Source: Saccharopolyspora oryzae
Lineage (GTDB): Bacteria; Actinomycetota; Actinomycetes; Mycobacteriales; Pseudonocardiaceae
Direction of reading: 5' to 3'
DNA length: 64,000 nt
NCBI RefSeq assembly: GCF_027853915.1
Contig: NZ_JAQGLA010000031.1
Coordinates: 1 to 64,000, forward strand
A program made the translations under genes and the position numbers. The notes below the pieces were generated by a model. That model worked only from the letters and a program-made list of their open reading frames with translations, was not told the origin of the DNA and made no database searches. This document shows, in pieces, positions 16,948-26,195 of the stretch. The first letter of the stretch is position 1, and each line of letters begins with the position of its first letter.

Positions 16948-17014
16948 AAGGTTCGGATGGGGTGTTCATCCCTCGATGGGGTGAAGCGTGTTGGGTCGTG
17001 CGGACGCTGCGCCA

Positions 17015-17275
17015 TCACCCCGGATGCGCACCCACCGTGTCCCGCAGCTCCATACCCATCGCCAGGCCCGAATTGCGGGCGCAGTGCGCACAGCAGAAGA
17101 ACCGGCCACTGGCCTCCACACCGTGCCCGAGGATCCGGCACCCGCAGTGCTCGCACAACGGCGCCAACCGCTGCGCCGCGCACTCGAAGCTGTCGAAGGT
17201 GTGCACCCCGCCACCGGTGGTGTGCACCTCGAAGGTCATCCAGTAGTCGTTGCCGCAGACTTCGCAGGTCGCCAT
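17015..17275 (-). CDS. Cys-rich prokaryotic metallothionein-like protein
   Basis: This 86-residue protein has ordered Cys pairs: CEVCGNDYW, FDSFECAAQRLAP, CEHCGCRILGHGVE and FFCCAHCARNSG. The pattern matches a small actinobacterial family annotated as prokaryotic metallothionein-like; it probably binds zinc or another soft metal. The ATG at 17275 has a GGAAAGG site upstream. It is divergent from the mannosidase gene at 17428. Confidence 0.7.
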   Translation of the reverse strand: MATCEVCGNDYWMTFEVHTTGGGVHTFDSFECAAQRLAPLCEHCGCRILGHGVEASGRFFCCAHCARNSGLAMGMELRDTVGAHPG

Positions 17276-17427
17276 GACATCGCCTTTCCCGTGGAAATCC
17301 GGCAGATGACCGCAGCATGCGGGCCCACCACCACCTCGGCAACCGCGCCCGTTCGACCGCTGCCGCCCACCCCACCGCTGTGCCAGCATGATCGCCATCA
17401 CACCCCGCGCAACCCCCGGGAGCAGCC

Positions 17428-20409
17428 ATGCACGACGACCGCCGCATCGTCGAACAACGCCTCGACCGCGTCCTGGCCGAACGACTGCGCCCCGCCCAGC
17501 ACCACCACACCCGCGCCTGCGACATCGCCGTCTGGCACGTCCCCGGCGAACCCGTCAGCGTTGACCAAGCCCTGCGCGCCGACTACGCACCCACCGAAAT
17601 CGGCCAACCCTGGGGACCCGCCTGGGGCACCAGCTGGTTCCGGATCACCGCCGAGATCCCCGAGCAGTGGAACGACCGCACCGTCGAAGTGCTCATCGAC
17701 CTCGGCTTCGACGACGACCGCCCCGGCTTCCAGTGCGAAGGCCTCGCCCACACCCCCGACGGCACCCCGATCAAAGGCCTGCACCCCCGCAACACCCACC
17801 TGCCGCTGGGCCGCACCAGCGCCGGCACCACCCGCACCTTCTACGTCGAAGCCGCCGCCAACCCCATCATCCTCGGCCCCCACGGCTTCCAACCCACCGA
17901 ACTCGGCGAACGCCCCACCCACCCCGGACCACCCCTGTACGTGCTGCGCCGAGCCGAAGCCGCCGTCCTCGACGAACACGTGTGGAACCTCGTGCAGGAC
18001 ACCGAAGTCCTCGACCAGCTCATGCGCGAACTGCCCACCGACTCACCCCGGCGCCACGACATCCTGCGCGCCCTGGAACGCATGCTCGACCGCCTCGACC
18101 TGCACGACATCCACACCACCGCACCCGCGGCCCGCGCTGAACTCACCGACGTGCTCTCCCGCCCCGCCCACGCCAGCGCCCACACCCTCTCCGCCGTCGG
18201 ACACGCCCACATCGACTCCGCCTGGCTGTGGCCGCAGCGCGAAACCATCCGCAAAGTCGCCCGCACCCTCGCCAACGTCACCACCCTGATGGCCGGCCAC
18301 CCCGACTTCCACTTCGCGATGTCACAAGCCCAACAACTGGCCTGGATCAAACAACACCAGCCTGCCCTCTACGACCGGGTCCGCGCCTGCGTCCACACCG
18401 GACAGCTCGTCCCCGTCGGCGGCATGTGGGTCGAATCCGACACCAACATGCCCGGGGGAGAGGCCATGGCCCGCCAACTCATCCACGGCAAACGCTTCTA
18501 CCTCGACGAATTCGGCATCGACACCCAAGAGGTGTGGCTCCCCGACTCCTTCGGCTACTCCGCCGCGCTCCCGCAGCTCATCGCCGCATCCGGCTCCCGC
18601 TGGTTCCTCACCCAGAAGATCTCCTGGAACCAGACCAACCGCTTCCCCCACCACACCTTCTGGTGGGAAGGCATCGACGGCACCCGCGTGCTCACCCACT
18701 TCCCACCCGCCGACACCTACAACGCCGAGATCACCGGCGCCGAACTCGCCCACGCCCAGCGCAACTTCGCCGAACACGGCCGCGCCACCCGATCCCTGCT
18801 GCCCTTCGGCCACGGCGACGGCGGGGGAGGACCCACCCGCGAAATGCTCGCCCGCGCCGCCCGCACCGCCGACCTGGAAGGCTCACCCCGCGTCCAGCTC
18901 GACACCCCCGCCGAGTTCTTCACCGCCGCCGAAACCGACCACACCGGACCCGCCGTCTGGACCGGCGAGCTCTACCTCGAACTCCACCGCGGCACCTACA
19001 CCTCCCAAGCCAAGACCAAGCAGGGCAACCGCCGCAGCGAACACCTCCTGCGCGAAGCCGAGCTCTGGTGCGCCACCGCCACCATCGCCACCGGAGCCGA
19101 CTACCCCCACGACGCCCTGGACCGGCTGTGGAAACAAGTCCTGCTGCACCAGTTCCACGACATCCTGCCCGGATCCTCCATCGCCTGGGTCCACCGCGAA
19201 GCCCAAGAGACCTACCAGCGCATCGCCACCGAACTCGACGCCATCACCACCCGCGCCCAACGAGCACTCGCCGGAGCCCCCGCGCACCCGATCACCTTCA
19301 ACGCCGCACCCCACACCCGCAACGGCATCCCCGCCCTAGGCGCAGCCCCCGCCGAACCCACCACACCACCCAGCCCCGCACACCACCCCGACGGCACCAT
19401 CACCCTCGACAACGGACTCCTGCGCGCCACCATCGACCACCGCGGCCTGCTCACCTCCGTCTACGACCACGCCGCCGAACGCGAAGCACTCGCCGCCCCC
19501 GGCAACCTCCTGCAACTGCACCCCGACCACCCCAACGCCTGGGACGCCTGGGACCTCGACGACTTCTACCGCCACCACACCCACGACCTCACCGACATCG
19601 ACCAGATCACCACCGACGCCCACACCGTCCACATCCAGCGCAGCTTCGGCCGATCCACCCTCACCCAGCACATCACCCTGCCCGCCCACGCCCGCCGCAT
19701 CGACATCACCACCGACATCGACTGGCACGAAACCGAGAAGATCCTCAAAGCCAGCTTCCCCCTCGACATCCACGCCGACCACTCCGCCGCCGAAACCCAG
19801 TTCGGCCACGTCAAGCGCCCCACCCACACCAACACCTCCTGGGACGCCGCCAAGTTCGAGATCTGCGCCCACCGCTACCTGCACCTCGCCGAACCCGGCT
19901 ACGGACACGCCCTGATCAACGACTCCACCTACGGCCACGACGTCACCCGCCCCAACGGCACGACCACCACCGCGCGCCTGTCCCTGCTGCGCGCACCCCG
20001 ATTCCCCGACCCCCGCACCGACCACGGCCACCACCAACTGCGCTACGCCCTGTGCCCCGGAGCCGACATCGGCGACGCCATCCGCGAGGGTTACCACCTC
20101 AACCTCCCCGAACGCACCACCCACGGCTCCCGCACCGTCGCACCCCTGATCACCGTCGACAACGACGCGGTCATCGTCGAAGCCGTCAAACTCGCCGACG
20201 ACCGCAGCGGCGACCTCGTCGTCCGCCTCTACGAATCCCGCGGCGGCCGAGCGCACACCCGCCTGACCATCTCCTTCCCAGCCACCGCCGTCACCCGAAC
20301 CGACCTGCTCGAACGGCCCCTGGCAGACCCCGAAGCACCCACCGACGCCCTCGACATCCGCCTGCGCCCCTTCGAAATCCGCACCCTCCGCTTCACCCGA
20401 ACCACCTGA
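17428..20409 (+). CDS. alpha-mannosidase, GH38
   Basis: This 993-residue protein is a full-length GH38 alpha-mannosidase. It has an N-terminal beta domain, then the catalytic barrel with GHAHIDSAWLWPQRET (zinc-binding His and Asp), the nucleophile Asp in WLPDSFGYSAALPQLI, and FHDILPGSSIAWVHREA, followed by the large C-terminal beta domains. No signal peptide is seen, so it acts in the cytoplasm, probably on mannosides released from glycans or mannosylglycerate-like compounds. The codon composition is extremely GC3-rich. A perfect 14-bp hairpin terminator follows. Confidence 0.93.
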   Translation: MHDDRRIVEQRLDRVLAERLRPAQHHHTRACDIAVWHVPGEPVSVDQALRADYAPTEIGQPWGPAWGTSWFRITAEIPEQWNDRTVEVLIDLGFDDDRPGFQCEGLAHTPDGTPIKGLHPRNTHLPLGRTSAGTTRTFYVEAAANPIILGPHGFQPTELGERPTHPGPPLYVLRRAEAAVLDEHVWNLVQDTEVLDQLMRELPTDSPRRHDILRALERMLDRLDLHDIHTTAPAARAELTDVLSRPAHASAHTLSAVGHAHIDSAWLWPQRETIRKVARTLANVTTLMAGHPDFHFAMSQAQQLAWIKQHQPALYDRVRACVHTGQLVPVGGMWVESDTNMPGGEAMARQLIHGKRFYLDEFGIDTQEVWLPDSFGYSAALPQLIAASGSRWFLTQKISWNQTNRFPHHTFWWEGIDGTRVLTHFPPADTYNAEITGAELAHAQRNFAEHGRATRSLLPFGHGDGGGGPTREMLARAARTADLEGSPRVQLDTPAEFFTAAETDHTGPAVWTGELYLELHRGTYTSQAKTKQGNRRSEHLLREAELWCATATIATGADYPHDALDRLWKQVLLHQFHDILPGSSIAWVHREAQETYQRIATELDAITTRAQRALAGAPAHPITFNAAPHTRNGIPALGAAPAEPTTPPSPAHHPDGTITLDNGLLRATIDHRGLLTSVYDHAAEREALAAPGNLLQLHPDHPNAWDAWDLDDFYRHHTHDLTDIDQITTDAHTVHIQRSFGRSTLTQHITLPAHARRIDITTDIDWHETEKILKASFPLDIHADHSAAETQFGHVKRPTHTNTSWDAAKFEICAHRYLHLAEPGYGHALINDSTYGHDVTRPNGTTTTARLSLLRAPRFPDPRTDHGHHQLRYALCPGADIGDAIREGYHLNLPERTTHGSRTVAPLITVDNDAVIVEAVKLADDRSGDLVVRLYESRGGRAHTRLTISFPATAVTRTDLLERPLADPEAPTDALDIRLRPFEIRTLRFTRTT

Positions 20410-20463
20410 AACAGGGGAGCGGTATGCGGACCTAGGCCGCCCGCGAACTGCCACGGAGCTCCG

Positions 20464-20509
20464 CCCGAGCGCGTCCGCGCCCCGCAAAAGGACCCCGGAC
20501 GCGCTCGGG
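20464..20509. terminator. bidirectional hairpin terminator
   Basis: CCCGAGCGCGTCCG (20464-20477) pairs perfectly with 20496-20509 across an 18-nt loop. It sits between the forward mannosidase gene and the reverse SDR fragment, so it could end transcription from both sides. No T run is present. Confidence 0.6.
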
Positions 20510-20519
20510 AAGGCCCGCA

Positions 20520-20820
20520 TCAGTGGACGGTGAAGCCACCGTCGACGGGAAGAGCTGTTCCAGTGACGAAGCTGGAGCCGGGGCTGCACAGCCACAGGAC
20601 GGCTGCTGCGACCTCGTCCACTCGCCCCAGTCGGCCGATGGGCTGTTCCTTGATGATCCCGGCCATGGCCTCGGCCTGGTTCTCGACCATGTCGGCGACC
20701 ATCGGGGTGTCGATGACGCCAGGGCACACGGCGTTGATGCGGATGCCCCGGGGCGCGTACTCGACCGCGGCGCTGCGGGTCAGGCCGATGACGCCGTGCT
20801 TGGAGGCGTGGTAGGCGCCT
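20520..20820 (-). pseudogene. SDR dehydrogenase, C-terminal fragment
   Basis: The reverse strand encodes the end of a short-chain dehydrogenase from the active-site Tyr-Lys onward: [20 protein letters not shown], then [12 protein letters not shown] and the ending [14 protein letters not shown]. Everything before the YxxxK motif, including the nucleotide-binding glycine motif, is missing. At about 20820 the sequence changes into a regulator fragment on the other strand, so this is a rearrangement breakpoint. Confidence 0.8.
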
Positions 20821-21678
20821 CAGCGTCGATTACTACACCCGCATGGAACACGGCCAACTTGGCGGCGCGTCCGAGAACGTCCTCGACGCCATCGCCCGTG
20901 CGCTGCAACTCGACGAAGACGAACGCGCCCACCTCTACGACCTGGCACGCAACGTCGCACCCGGCGCACCCGGCTCACGCCGCAAACGCCCCCAGCGCAC
21001 CTCACCCATCACCACATCGGTGCAGCAGGTCCTCGACTCCATGAGCGTGCCCGCCGTCGTGCAGAACGGCCGCCTCGACCTCCTCGCGGCCAACGACCTG
21101 GGCCGCGCGCTCTACGCCGACCTCTTCGACATGGCCACGCAGCCACCGAACTTCGCCCGATACGTGTTCCTCGACCCACCCGCGCCGAGGACTTCTACGC
21201 CGACATCGACCAGGCCAAGAACCTCATCGTCGCGGTACTGCGGGCGAGCGCCGGACGCGACCCGCTGGACAAGCAGGTCACCGAACTCATCGGCGAACTC
21301 TCCACCCGCAGCACCGATTTCAGCACCCGCTGGGCCAAGCACAACGTGCACCGCCACTCACGCGGACGCAAAACCATCAACCACCCGGCCGCCGGCACGA
21401 TGGACCTCGCCTACGACGACTTCGCACTGCCCGGCGACCCGAACGTCACCATCACCACCTACACCGCAGATCCCGGCACGCCCAGCGCCGACGGACTCAC
21501 CCTGCTGGTGACCTGGGCCGACACGCAGAAACAACCACAGACCACCAGCGAGGAAGCACACGCGTCTTCGACCACGAGCACGGTCGAGCCGACGCGGCAT
21601 CGCGCCACCCGGCAGCCTGTCCCAACAGTCCTCAACGGCCTCCACAGACGTAGACGCGTGGGATCGAGACTGAGCTGA
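20821..21678 (+). pseudogene. MmyB-type XRE regulator, N-truncated and frameshifted
   Basis: The forward strand starts mid-helix-turn-helix with SVDYYTRMEHGQ, matching the NADYYTRLEQGR region of the intact homologue at 30309-31151. It then runs through the MmyB ligand domain (VVQNGRLDLLAANDLGRALY). Near 21180 one base is missing: inserting one restores LDPTRAEDFYADIDQAKNL and the rest of the domain, which continues in another frame through DLAYDDFALPGDPNV. It lacks the DNA-binding front and carries a frameshift, so it is dead. Confidence 0.8.
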
Positions 21679-21719
21679 CCAGCCTGCTGACGGCCACGCC
21701 ACCGCCCGCAGCAACCCAG

Positions 21720-22175
21720 TTACGGGTGGCCGTCATCGACCTTCAGCTCGTCCCCGGTGTTGGACACGAAGACGACCAGGAGCCTGGCCCGGTCCGTCGG
21801 ACTGGTGTTCTCCGTGAGGACGTGGTGGGCCCCCGGCTGCTCGACCCAGTTCTCGCCTTGCCGATACGTGCTCACGGGCTCGTCATCGAGCCTGCTGCGC
21901 ACCGTGCCTTCGAGGACGTACGCGTAGACGAAAGCCTCGCCGTGCCGATGCGGCTGTGCACGCGCACCAGGCGGGAAGTCCACCACCGCCGAGGTGAACG
22001 TCTTGCCCTGCGCATTCGGAAGGGCCTGCTCGAGCAACGGAGTCAGAGTCTCGGCGGGTGGCTGCGATGCCACCGGCGGCGTGGAGCCGGCAGGCTGGTC
22101 CGGGCCGCTGCAGGCCGTGACCCCGGCCAACACGGCGACGACCAGGAAACCACCAGCGATCCGCATTCCACTCAC
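21720..22175 (-). CDS. cupin-domain lipoprotein
   Basis: The 151-residue product begins with a lipoprotein signal peptide (lipobox AGVTAC, Cys near residue 22), then a single cupin barrel with the metal-binding PHRHGEAFVYAYVLEG and a later GAHHVL. It is probably anchored outside the membrane. GGAGGT lies 6 nt before the GTG at 22175. It ends the short reverse cluster started by the oxidoreductase gene, whose stop lies only 14 nt upstream, so the two are likely cotranscribed. Confidence 0.82.
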   Translation of the reverse strand: MSGMRIAGGFLVVAVLAGVTACSGPDQPAGSTPPVASQPPAETLTPLLEQALPNAQGKTFTSAVVDFPPGARAQPHRHGEAFVYAYVLEGTVRSRLDDEPVSTYRQGENWVEQPGAHHVLTENTSPTDRARLLVVFVSNTGDELKVDDGHP

Positions 22176-22189
22176 GAGAGACCTCCAGC

Positions 22190-23110
22190 TCAGTCCTGGA
22201 CGACGCGGATGATCACCTTGCCGGGGGAGCGCTTATCAGAGGCGAACGCGGCGGGCGCCTCAGCAAGCGGCCGCACAGCACCGATGACCGGCTCAAGCCG
22301 TCCGTCCCTCAGCCGCGCGACGAGATCAGCAAGCCGAACGCGGTCGGGCTCGACGACGAAGAAAACGGCCCGCCCGCCCTCAGGCTGGACCTTGGGCGGC
22401 ATGGCGATGGTGACGAGCGTTCCGCCTGCGCGCACCAGGGCGGCCGAACGGTCGAGGACATCTCCGCCGATCACGTCGAACACGACGTCGACCTCGCCCA
22501 CCTCCTCCAACTTCTCGCTCTGAAGGTCGAGGAAGGCATCGACGCCGAGCGCGAGCGCCTGGTCACGATCGCGAGCCCGACCGGCGCCGATGACCCGGGC
22601 GCCGACATCGCGAGCGAGCTGCACCGCGATCGACCCCACACCACCCGCAGCGCCGTGGACCAGAACGGTCTGGCCGACGGTGAGGTGCCCGTGGTCGAAC
22701 AGGCCCTGCCAAGCGGTCAGCCCGGAGATCGGCAGCGCAGCGGCCACGGTGTGGTCGACATCCGCCGCCAACGGTGCGAGGTTGCGGGCCTCCACCGCGG
22801 TGTACTCGGCGAGCGCACCGTCACGGGTCCAGTCGGTCAGCCCGAACACCCGCTGGCCAACGCTCAGACCGGTAGTGCCGTAACCCAGTTCGACGACGAC
22901 ACCCGACAGCTCGTGGCCGGGCACGCTCGGCGTCCGATCGCGGCCCGCACGATCGGTCCAGGTGCCCGGCCAGTCGAGTTCCCCGGGGGTGAAGCCCGCA
23001 GCGTGCACCCGCACGATGACATCGTTCTCGGCAGCGTGGGGGTAGGGCAGGTCCGCCAAGGACATCCCAGCGACACCGACGTCACGGTCTCGAACAGTGA
23101 TGGCTTGCAT
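22190..23110 (-). CDS. NADP-dependent oxidoreductase, quinone-oxidoreductase-like MDR
   Basis: This 306-residue medium-chain reductase has the GroES-like N-terminal part (VHAAGFTPGELDWPG, GHELSGVVVELG) and the nucleotide-binding VLVHGAAGGVGSIAVQLARD. It lacks zinc-ligand cysteines, so it resembles zeta-crystallin/quinone reductases. The end SPGKVIIRVVQD is the usual family tail. The ATG at 23110 follows a weak GAGG. It probably shares a transcript with the cupin lipoprotein. Confidence 0.88.
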   Translation of the reverse strand: MQAITVRDRDVGVAGMSLADLPYPHAAENDVIVRVHAAGFTPGELDWPGTWTDRAGRDRTPSVPGHELSGVVVELGYGTTGLSVGQRVFGLTDWTRDGALAEYTAVEARNLAPLAADVDHTVAAALPISGLTAWQGLFDHGHLTVGQTVLVHGAAGGVGSIAVQLARDVGARVIGAGRARDRDQALALGVDAFLDLQSEKLEEVGEVDVVFDVIGGDVLDRSAALVRAGGTLVTIAMPPKVQPEGGRAVFFVVEPDRVRLADLVARLRDGRLEPVIGAVRPLAEAPAAFASDKRSPGKVIIRVVQD

Positions 23111-23418
23111 GAACGTCCTCACTGGTAGGGGGATCGATCGAACGCCCAGCCACTCACAGACTCGGCCCATGGCGATCGCCTACGGATACGCACCGCAGCT
23201 AGATGTGTGCCACACCGCGCGGTTGATCGCACCCGCTCGCGAACCCTGCTCCATCGCCCCGTCGTGCGTTCCCACCAGCAAGACGACCCAGCCCCTACAG
23301 GCGTGACAACTCAGGCACCAACCAGGCCCACAGACCCGGCTCCAGCCGACCGCTCAACGGATCCACGGCACAACAGCACCGCACAATTCGCACACCAGCG
23401 CCGAACGGGGGAGAGAAG
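23111..23418. other. intergenic region, nothing recognised
   Basis: About 308 bases lie between the divergently oriented end of the amidase gene and the start of the oxidoreductase gene. It should hold the oxidoreductase promoter. I see no convincing gene, hairpin or repeat in it. Confidence 0.4.
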
Positions 23419-24519
23419 TCACCCCAACAACCGCAGCCAAGTCGCCCGGTCCACCACACCAGTGACCGGCAACCCCGCAGCCGCCTGGAACTCCCGCACC
23501 ACCGACACCGTCCGATCGGCGAACCGCGCATCCGCCGGCACGTAACGACCACGAGAGATCAACAACGTCTGCACCGCGCGCACCGCATCACCCGCCGAAC
23601 CCGGACCCACCTCGGGAACCAGCCCATCCCAACCACGACCACCGAACAACCCCGGCTCCGGTATCCGGGTCGCCGAACACGACGCACCAACAGCACCCCA
23701 CTCGGCGGCCAACCGTCCCGCCACCTCCTGAGTCCGACCAGCGAACACACCATCCACCGGCACCGACTCACCCCGAGCCCGCAACAACAACTGCAACGCC
23801 GTCACCCGCGGACCCCGCACATCCGGCTGCAGCAACGGCCACACCACCGGCTGCGCCACCGCCTTGCCCGTGGCAGCACCCACCGCCTCCCGCAACTCCG
23901 GTAATCGCGCGTAGAGCACATCACCCGGACACTCCGTGGCCATGAAATCCCGATGCCCGTAGATCTCACCAGCATCGATCCCGTACTGCGCCACCATGTA
24001 CGAGCACAACTCCACCAACGAATCCCACAACGCATCCGGCACCTGCGCATCCACGTAGGTGCCCTCGTTCTCGATCCCCAACGACACCGAGTTCTGCTCA
24101 CCCGCATGAGCACCCAGCACGTGCTGCTCGCCAGCGGTCAGCACCGCCAAGCTCTTGTGCCGCCCCTCCAGCAACCACCCGCCCCGCGAATTCGTGAAGT
24201 TCTGCCCGGTGTCGAGCCACCCGTTGGAATCCATGTGGAAGTCCTGGATCTGCCGCGCCAACTCCATCGCGTGCTCCTGCGAGGTGTCCTCGCTGTTGGC
24301 CGACGCCGTGTGGTGCACCACGATCTTCACCGGCCGCTGGTCCAGCACCTGCACCGGCGAACTCGGCTCCCGCGCCTTCCACTCCGACGTCGACAAGATC
24401 TCCGGCGCCGCGCGCCGCGACGACGCCCACACCGGAATCCCCGACGCACCCACCGCCGTGGCCGCCAACCCACCGGCCAGCAGCACCCGCCGAGCAACCT
24501 GAACACCGCGCAACACCAT
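23419..24519 (-). CDS. secreted N-acetylmuramoyl-L-alanine amidase with peptidoglycan-binding repeats
   Basis: This 366-residue protein has an N-terminal signal with ARRVLLAGG (a loose Tat-type twin Arg) followed by a hydrophobic stretch. The amidase_2/PGRP domain shows zinc ligands in KIVVHHTASA, SLGIENEGTY and YGHRDFMATECPGD. The C-terminal half contains two peptidoglycan-binding-like repeats (VTALQLLLRARGE and VRAVQTLLISRGR). It should cleave the stem peptide from muramic acid in the wall. The ATG at 24519 has GGGAG upstream. Confidence 0.88.
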   Translation of the reverse strand: MVLRGVQVARRVLLAGGLAATAVGASGIPVWASSRRAAPEILSTSEWKAREPSSPVQVLDQRPVKIVVHHTASANSEDTSQEHAMELARQIQDFHMDSNGWLDTGQNFTNSRGGWLLEGRHKSLAVLTAGEQHVLGAHAGEQNSVSLGIENEGTYVDAQVPDALWDSLVELCSYMVAQYGIDAGEIYGHRDFMATECPGDVLYARLPELREAVGAATGKAVAQPVVWPLLQPDVRGPRVTALQLLLRARGESVPVDGVFAGRTQEVAGRLAAEWGAVGASCSATRIPEPGLFGGRGWDGLVPEVGPGSAGDAVRAVQTLLISRGRYVPADARFADRTVSVVREFQAAAGLPVTGVVDRATWLRLLG

Positions 24520-24730
24520 GCCGAACTCCCGCACATCCGACGACCTGATCCGCGCCGACCCTAAGAACCCGCCCCGGCGCTCGGGAATTCTTGGCAACAA
24601 TCCGCCACAAACCCGACAACCACCCACCAACGCGGGCAAGATCACCCGACGAGCAACGTCATGATCGAGCCGCCACCACGTCCCTGCCTGTGACCGACCA
24701 CCACAGCGGACAACAGGAGTGCGACACACG

Positions 24731-25039
24731 ATGGACCGGTTCGCCGAGTTCCTGCACCGCCAGCTGGACATCGACCTCGAACTGCTGCGCCAAGCCAGGG
24801 AAGACGCCGAAACCGGCACCGACCGGGCCTGCCTGATCACCCCCATCCGCGGCTTCCGCGAATGCGAGCTCAAAACCCGCCTGCTCACCGCCCACCGCGA
24901 CTGCGGCACCGGCGAAGGCCCCTGCGACCAACTGGGGGAGAGCTACCCGCCGGAAGACGAACGAGGCTGCCCCACCCGAGCCCTCCTCGGCCTGCCCTAC
25001 GCAGACCGCCCCGGCTACGCCGCCCGCTGGCGCCCCTGA
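24731..25039 (+). CDS. DUF6221-family protein
   Basis: The 102-residue product starts MDRFAEFLHRQLDIDLELLR and ends with CGTGEGPCDQLGE and GCPTRALLGLPYADRPGYAA. This ordered ending (HxDCGTG ... GCPT ... YADRPGY) matches the actinobacterial DUF6221 family, of unknown function and often near mobile elements or phage genes. It is a single gene with no clear partner. Confidence 0.75.
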   Translation: MDRFAEFLHRQLDIDLELLRQAREDAETGTDRACLITPIRGFRECELKTRLLTAHRDCGTGEGPCDQLGESYPPEDERGCPTRALLGLPYADRPGYAARWRP

Positions 25040-25174
25040 CCGATCGCCCTCCCACCAGGCGCGCACCACCGGCTGAATCCCGTTGAGAACAGCCGACTTC
25101 GCAGTCACCAGCACCCGGCAGAACAGATGCTGCGGGGTACCGGCCCAACACCCGCCGGCACCCCGCAGCACTGA

Positions 25175-26194
25175 TCAGACGTCATTCGGGGTGAACTTCT
25201 CCCGGTGGATCATGCGCGGCGCCATCCGCCGCCGCTTGAACGCCTTGACGCCCGCCTCCACCATCGCCGGCGGCCCGCAGAGCCAACCGGACCAACCACG
25301 CGCACTCGCGACATCGGCCAGGAACGAATCCGTGGGAAATCCGGTGCGGCAAAACGCCCCCTCCCGCTGCGACTCGTGCGAAAGCACCGGAACGAAGCTG
25401 AACCCCGGATGCGCCTCCTCGAGCCCGGTCAGCACCTCGAGGTCGTAGAGATCCGCCGCACCACGAACACCGTGGTAGAGCAAGACCTCCCGCTCCGGGG
25501 CACGCGCCAACGCAGTCCGAACCAGACCGATCAGCGGAGCAAGCCCAGTACCCCCACCGATGAGAACCATGGGCTCCCCACCGCTCTCGTCCTCCGGCGA
25601 GAGGCAGAAGTCACCAAGCGGCCCGGTGATCCGCACCCGGTCCCCAACAGCCACCCCACCGAAGATCCACTTCTCGGTCGCCGCTCCACCCGGGACCAGA
25701 CGCACGTGCAGCTCCAAGACCTCGTCCTCATCAGCCGTGTTGGCCAGCGAGTACTGCCGCCGCACCTCCGTCCCGGGCACGGTGAGCTCCACGTACTGGC
25801 CCGGGGAGAACGCGAGCGGCTCGGGCAGGCCCAACCGCAGCCTTCGAGTGTCCCGCGCCATGTCCTCGATCTCGAGAACCGTGCCGGTCAGCTCCCGGAG
25901 CGCATAGGTGGTCCGGCCAACCGCACCCCCGGTACCCTCGACGACAGCGTTCGAGCGCAGCCGGGCCTGACAAGCCAGCGCAAGACCCGCGGCACGCTCG
26001 GACTCCGTCAGGGTGTCGACAGGGGAGTCGCGATGATCGACCTCACCGTTGACCACCCGCAACTTGCAAGTCCCGCAAGTGCCCTGGTTGCACGAGTTCG
26101 GCATCCAAACCCCCGCGCGGAGGAAAGCGTCGAGCACCGGCTGGTCCTCCCCGCACCGCACCTGCTTGTCACCGAGGGTCGCGGTGAACGCCAT
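25175..26194 (-). CDS. gcoB: GcoB-like P450 reductase (2Fe-2S/FAD/NADH)
   Basis: This 339-residue protein has an N-terminal plant-type 2Fe-2S domain (WMPNSCNQGTCGTCKLRV, then ALACQAR), an FAD domain (QYVELTVPG, RRQYSLANT) and a NAD-binding domain (MVLIGGGTGLAPL, SGWLCGPPAMVEAG). Its order and wording agree with GcoB, the three-domain reductase of the guaiacol O-demethylase of Amycolatopsis, as I remember that sequence. It passes NADH electrons to the P450 encoded immediately upstream (stop-to-start gap of 1 nt). GGGAGGT precedes the ATG. Confidence 0.9.
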   Translation of the reverse strand: MAFTATLGDKQVRCGEDQPVLDAFLRAGVWMPNSCNQGTCGTCKLRVVNGEVDHRDSPVDTLTESERAAGLALACQARLRSNAVVEGTGGAVGRTTYALRELTGTVLEIEDMARDTRRLRLGLPEPLAFSPGQYVELTVPGTEVRRQYSLANTADEDEVLELHVRLVPGGAATEKWIFGGVAVGDRVRITGPLGDFCLSPEDESGGEPMVLIGGGTGLAPLIGLVRTALARAPEREVLLYHGVRGAADLYDLEVLTGLEEAHPGFSFVPVLSHESQREGAFCRTGFPTDSFLADVASARGWSGWLCGPPAMVEAGVKAFKRRRMAPRMIHREKFTPNDV

Positions 26195-26195
26195 G

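Noticed and set aside
18228-20435. A 735-residue second frame inside the mannosidase gene
   Set aside because: It is an Arg/His/Pro-rich shadow in +3 of a gene with extreme GC3; no motif or start signal supports it.
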